Shown: one piece after another, positions 13,443 to 16,067 of the stretch
Layout: every line of letters begins with the position of its first letter
Numbering within the stretch: position 1 is the stretch's first letter
Assembly: GCA_027618625.1 (NCBI GenBank)
Contig: JAQCER010000008.1
Span: 1-16,067 of the forward strand
Direction of reading: 5' to 3'
Source of the DNA: Verrucomicrobiota bacterium
GTDB lineage: Bacteria; Verrucomicrobiota; Verrucomicrobiia; Verrucomicrobiales; DEV007
DNA length: 16,067 nucleotides
The notes under the pieces: model-generated
What the model saw: the letters and a program-made list of their open reading frames with translations, nothing else
Databases searched by the model: none
What the model was told of the DNA's origin: nothing
Program-made: the position numbers and the translations under genes

Positions 13443-14388
13443 TATTCTACCAGATTCTGCTCCGAATTCGGATCGCCAGATCGATGTCTTTTTCGCTTAC
13501 GATCACAGCAAGCTGACTGCTTCCGCTCTACTCTTAAGGATCGATCCGAGCCACCAACTTCCAAGTGGTCGACGATTTCGCTCCGGGTCCAACTCGGCAT
13601 GACAGGTCTCCGGAACGGGGACGCTCCGCACGAATCGGAAGCGATTGCTTCCTGAAACTGGACTTCTGTCGATGCGATCCGTTGAACGCTGTCAATTTCA
13701 ATTATCGCCAGAACACAAGATTCTCAAGGCCGAGCTCCTTCGCTACCCCATTTTAAGCGGGCAGAATCTCACGTCGGTCGACTCGACCTCCTGCGAATGG
13801 CTGCTGGTCTTCGTGCTGGCAGTTGCACAAACTTCAGCGGCTTAGCTTTTCACGCAACTGCAAGAGGTGGTGACCACCTCGGAGGAAGCGCCATCAAAGT
13901 GACGGCGTCATACGGCGTGTCGTTTGGTTGGTTGCCAGTTCGCGATTTCGTGACTCATGAAGGCGTGTCGTGAGCACGCTGGCCGGTAATCCAACGCTCG
14001 TTCCATTCGGAGCAACGGCCGCCCGCGCAACTTCGCGAGGTGAGGAAGACCTCGGCAACCGGATCACTTTTTGCTCGGCAGTGACCCGACGTCCTAATCG
14101 CCACTACGTCGGTCATGAATTGCGTCAGCGTGCCGACGGCGAACTGCGTTCGGTCCGACACGCCGACGCAGATTCGGAAACGGACCTTGGCCGCGTCGGG
14201 CGATGTGACCGACGTACGATAGCTGCGATCCGGGGATTCCCTCTGGAAAGATCACGGGCTCCCTGCGGTCGGTGAGGATCGACAGTTTTTCCACGCTCGT
14301 CCGACGCGGCCCATCAGAAGCCTCGGCGACGTAACCGGCTTGCCCGCTGGCAGTTCCGTCCAGGGAAGCAGTTGCCGGCTCGACGATA
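13443..14388. other. About 0.95 kb without recognisable gene
   Basis: The region lies between the divergent tupB start and the IS91 transposase. No open frame has both an SD and recognisable content. A hairpin GAGGTGG-TGA-CCACCTC is at 13864-13880, a smaller one CGAGGT/ACCTCG at 14036-14054, and a direct repeat GGCGTGTCGT at 13914-13923 and 13962-13971. It may hold gene debris and the 5' (terminus) end of the IS, whose exact border I cannot place. Confidence 0.5.
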
Positions 14389-14442
14389 TGTGTACATGTG
14401 TTCTATATGCCCTCATAGTGAAGGTGTGTTCACATGTACACA
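14389..14442. repeat. 12-bp perfect inverted repeat just upstream of the transposase
   Basis: TGTGTACATGTG (14389-14400) and CACATGTACACA (14431-14442) flank 30 bp and lie 15 bp before the transposase ATG. It could be a transposase or regulator binding site, or the hairpin at the terminus end of an IS91-like element. Confidence 0.7.
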
Positions 14443-14456
14443 CTACGGTTCCTGCC

Positions 14457-15896
14457 ATGGTCACCGCCTGTGTCGAGCCCCGACCGCTCTACCATCCACG
14501 CGATCCCCAGGCCTCCGACCTGTGGCGCCTGCTCGATGAACATTTTGACTCCTTCCAGCAGGTCTATGACGAGCGTTTTCAGGAGAAGTACGGTTACTGG
14601 AGGCCAATCGTCGAGCAGTCGGTGGCTGCTTTTCTCAAGTGCGGCGATTTGCAAGAAGGCTTTGCCCGAGTTCGCTGCCCCGACTGCCAGCACGAGATGT
14701 TCGTCGCGTTCTCCTGCAAGCAGCGCTGCACTTGCCCGTCCTGCCACCAGAAGCGGACGTTGCTGACTTCGCTGCATGTTGCCGAAGATGCCTGCTCGCC
14801 CGTCGCTCATCGGCAAGTCGTGTTGACGATCCCCAAACGTTTGCGAGTTCACACACGCTTCGATCGCCAGCTGCTGGGGAAACTTTCCTCTTGTACCTGG
14901 GCGTGTCTGAAGGCGGAAGCCCGACGACTGCTGGGGCGCGACGATGTCGTACCCGGCATGATCGCGGCGATTCAGACTCACGGCCAACTCTTGCACTGGC
15001 ATCCCCACATGCATGTGCTGATCACTTGCGGGGCCTGGACACCCGAGGGCGAGTTTCTAGAGCTGCCCGAGTTCGAGATGCAGCGGCTGCTCGTCGCCTG
15101 GCAGGACGCGGTCTTCGAGCTGTACCTGGCTGAACAGAAGCTCGAAGCGGAAGTGGTCGAGAATATGCGGACTTGGGAACATAGCGGTTTCAGCGTCGAT
15201 CAATCGGTGTTTCTGCCGGCTGGGGATCAAGCGGGCATCGAGCGTCTGATCCAGTACATGACACGTTGCCCATTTAGTTTGTCACGGTTGGTCAAGGTCA
15301 GCGACACGGGCCAGGTCATCTACCAGTCCGAGAAGCAGGCGTGCCGGGCCTTTCCCGATCCGAAGGGAGACGGCATGCGAGCGGGAGTGCCGCGCAACTT
15401 CCAGATCCTCGAGCCACTCGATTTCCTGGCCGAGTTCACGCAGCATATTCCTCCCAAGGGCTCGCACCTGATTCGCTACTATGGTTGGTACTCGAACAAG
15501 TCACGTGGCATGCGGAAGAAGGCGGCTGCGGTAGCATCCGACGAGGCTCCGGCCGACCCACCCCATGAAGAAGCCACATCGCAGCGCAGCAGCCAAGCCT
15601 GGGCGATGTTGATCAAGCGAATCTACGAAGTCGACCCCTTGTCTTGTCCCGAGTGCGGCGGTCAGATGCAAGTGGTGTCGTTCATCGAACCGCCGCAAAC
15701 CGACGTGATCGAAGCGATCCTCAAACACTGCGGTTTGTGGGAGTCTCGGTCACCGCGAGCGCCACCTGAGGTGCATGAATTAGTGCTCGAGCTGGACCCC
15801 GCCTACTCAGGCAACGCGCTCGATGCACCAAACGAAGCCGACGAGTCTCAGGAGTTGACGTACGTCGACATCGACAACTTCCTGGACAACTACTAA
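14457..15896 (+). CDS. IS91-family HUH rolling-circle transposase
   Basis: A 479-residue transposase. An N-terminal zinc-binding part has C74/C77, C87, C91, C93 and C96 ('CPSCHQKR'). The HUH motif is 'HWHPHMHVL' (H180-H186), which binds the metal. The nucleophile is probably Y267 in 'LIQYMTR'; only one Tyr is there, so it is a Y1 enzyme as in ISCR-like members rather than the Y2 of IS91 itself. 'RYYGWYSNKSRG' (340-351) is a family signature. A second CxxC (C397/C400, 'CPECGGQM') is near the C terminus. I chose ATG 14457; the frame is open for 39 more codons, but these run through an inverted repeat and have no transposase content. No strong SD is seen. The gene is intact, so the element may be active. 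Confidence 0.93.
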   Translation: MVTACVEPRPLYHPRDPQASDLWRLLDEHFDSFQQVYDERFQEKYGYWRPIVEQSVAAFLKCGDLQEGFARVRCPDCQHEMFVAFSCKQRCTCPSCHQKRTLLTSLHVAEDACSPVAHRQVVLTIPKRLRVHTRFDRQLLGKLSSCTWACLKAEARRLLGRDDVVPGMIAAIQTHGQLLHWHPHMHVLITCGAWTPEGEFLELPEFEMQRLLVAWQDAVFELYLAEQKLEAEVVENMRTWEHSGFSVDQSVFLPAGDQAGIERLIQYMTRCPFSLSRLVKVSDTGQVIYQSEKQACRAFPDPKGDGMRAGVPRNFQILEPLDFLAEFTQHIPPKGSHLIRYYGWYSNKSRGMRKKAAAVASDEAPADPPHEEATSQRSSQAWAMLIKRIYEVDPLSCPECGGQMQVVSFIEPPQTDVIEAILKHCGLWESRSPRAPPEVHELVLELDPAYSGNALDAPNEADESQELTYVDIDNFLDNY

Positions 15897-16043
15897 TTTT
15901 TCCCCGACCCGGGTCGGCACGAGGAAGCTGCGCACCTTCGGTGGGCTCGAGGCACATTTTGCCTGCAGCGACGTGCCAGTTGCACTCCAGCAGCCCTCCA
16001 ATCGGCGCGCCACTTCCAGAAACGGCCTGGGGTTTCGAGTGCT

Positions 16044-16067
16044 GAAAGGCGGGCGCGCCCGCCTTTC
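16044..16067. terminator. 24-bp perfect palindrome at the window end
   Basis: GAAAGGCGGGCG is followed directly by its reverse complement, ending in CCTTTC. A-rich and T-rich outer arms around a GC core are typical of a bidirectional intrinsic terminator. The T-run may continue beyond the window. Confidence 0.6.

Larger units (their letters stand above)
14389..16043 (+). mobile_element. IS91-family element (borders approximate)
   Basis: The element is defined by its transposase. IS91 elements move by rolling circle, have no terminal inverted repeats and make no target duplication, so the ends cannot be set from the sequence alone. The palindrome CCGACCC-GGGTCGG (15904-15917) just after the transposase is a candidate for the origin-end hairpin. 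Confidence 0.6.

Overview
The window most likely comes from a planctomycete-type bacterium. This is inferred from the sub-family of the tyrosine recombinases (Asn/Gly where the first catalytic Arg should be, 'GFGNHD', 'PRPKT', 'LWPET'), the IS91-type transposase, the moderate-to-high G+C and the style of the small HTH proteins. No rRNA or housekeeping protein is present to fix the taxonomy. The window is accessory DNA made of several mobile pieces.

Layout from left to right. (1) Bases 1-233 are the distal end of a CRISPR array with a type I-C-like repeat; no cas gene is in the window. (2) Bases 570-7046 hold one leftward gene train that reads as the replication module of a phage- or plasmid-like element. 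In transcription order it encodes two small HTH proteins, a 50-residue four-cysteine protein, a 120-residue helical protein, a Pro/Gln-rich protein with a possible ssDNA-binding C-terminal domain, a PrimPol-AAA helicase fusion, and a family A DNA polymerase with its proofreading domain. The first four genes are packed with ATGA or TGATG overlaps or with a Shine-Dalgarno (SD) site lying inside the preceding gene. Between primase-helicase and polymerase lies a strange 390-bp cluster of AAGGGGATC-type repeats, inverted copies and a 70-bp duplication that copies the polymerase ribosome-binding site and first codons. Upstream of the train are 11-bp direct repeats, which could be an operator or an origin. 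(3) Bases 7184-8518 encode an unrecognised 444-residue protein, also leftward. (4) Bases 8990-9063 are a tRNA gene with anticodon CAT, followed by a good terminator. (5) Bases 9202-10365 encode a complete tyrosine recombinase behind a promoter region full of ACTACACCCTT repeats and dyads. A second, doubly truncated recombinase follows. It breaks just before its catalytic Tyr at a junction with a 41-bp IS91-transposase fragment. (6) Bases 11190-13412 are a leftward tungstate ABC-transporter operon in the order tupB-tupC-tupA. (7) After about 0.9 kb with no recognisable gene, bases 14457-15896 encode an IS91-family HUH transposase. The window closes on a 24-bp perfect palindrome.

How the parts work together (inference): the recombinase would integrate or excise an element. 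The HTH proteins would control the replication operon or excision. PrimPol-helicase would open and prime DNA, the Pro/Gln-rich protein would coat single strands, and the family A polymerase would extend. The tungstate operon is cargo or chromosomal DNA caught between recombinase debris and an IS. The most interesting part is the replication module together with its repeat-rich intergenic region.
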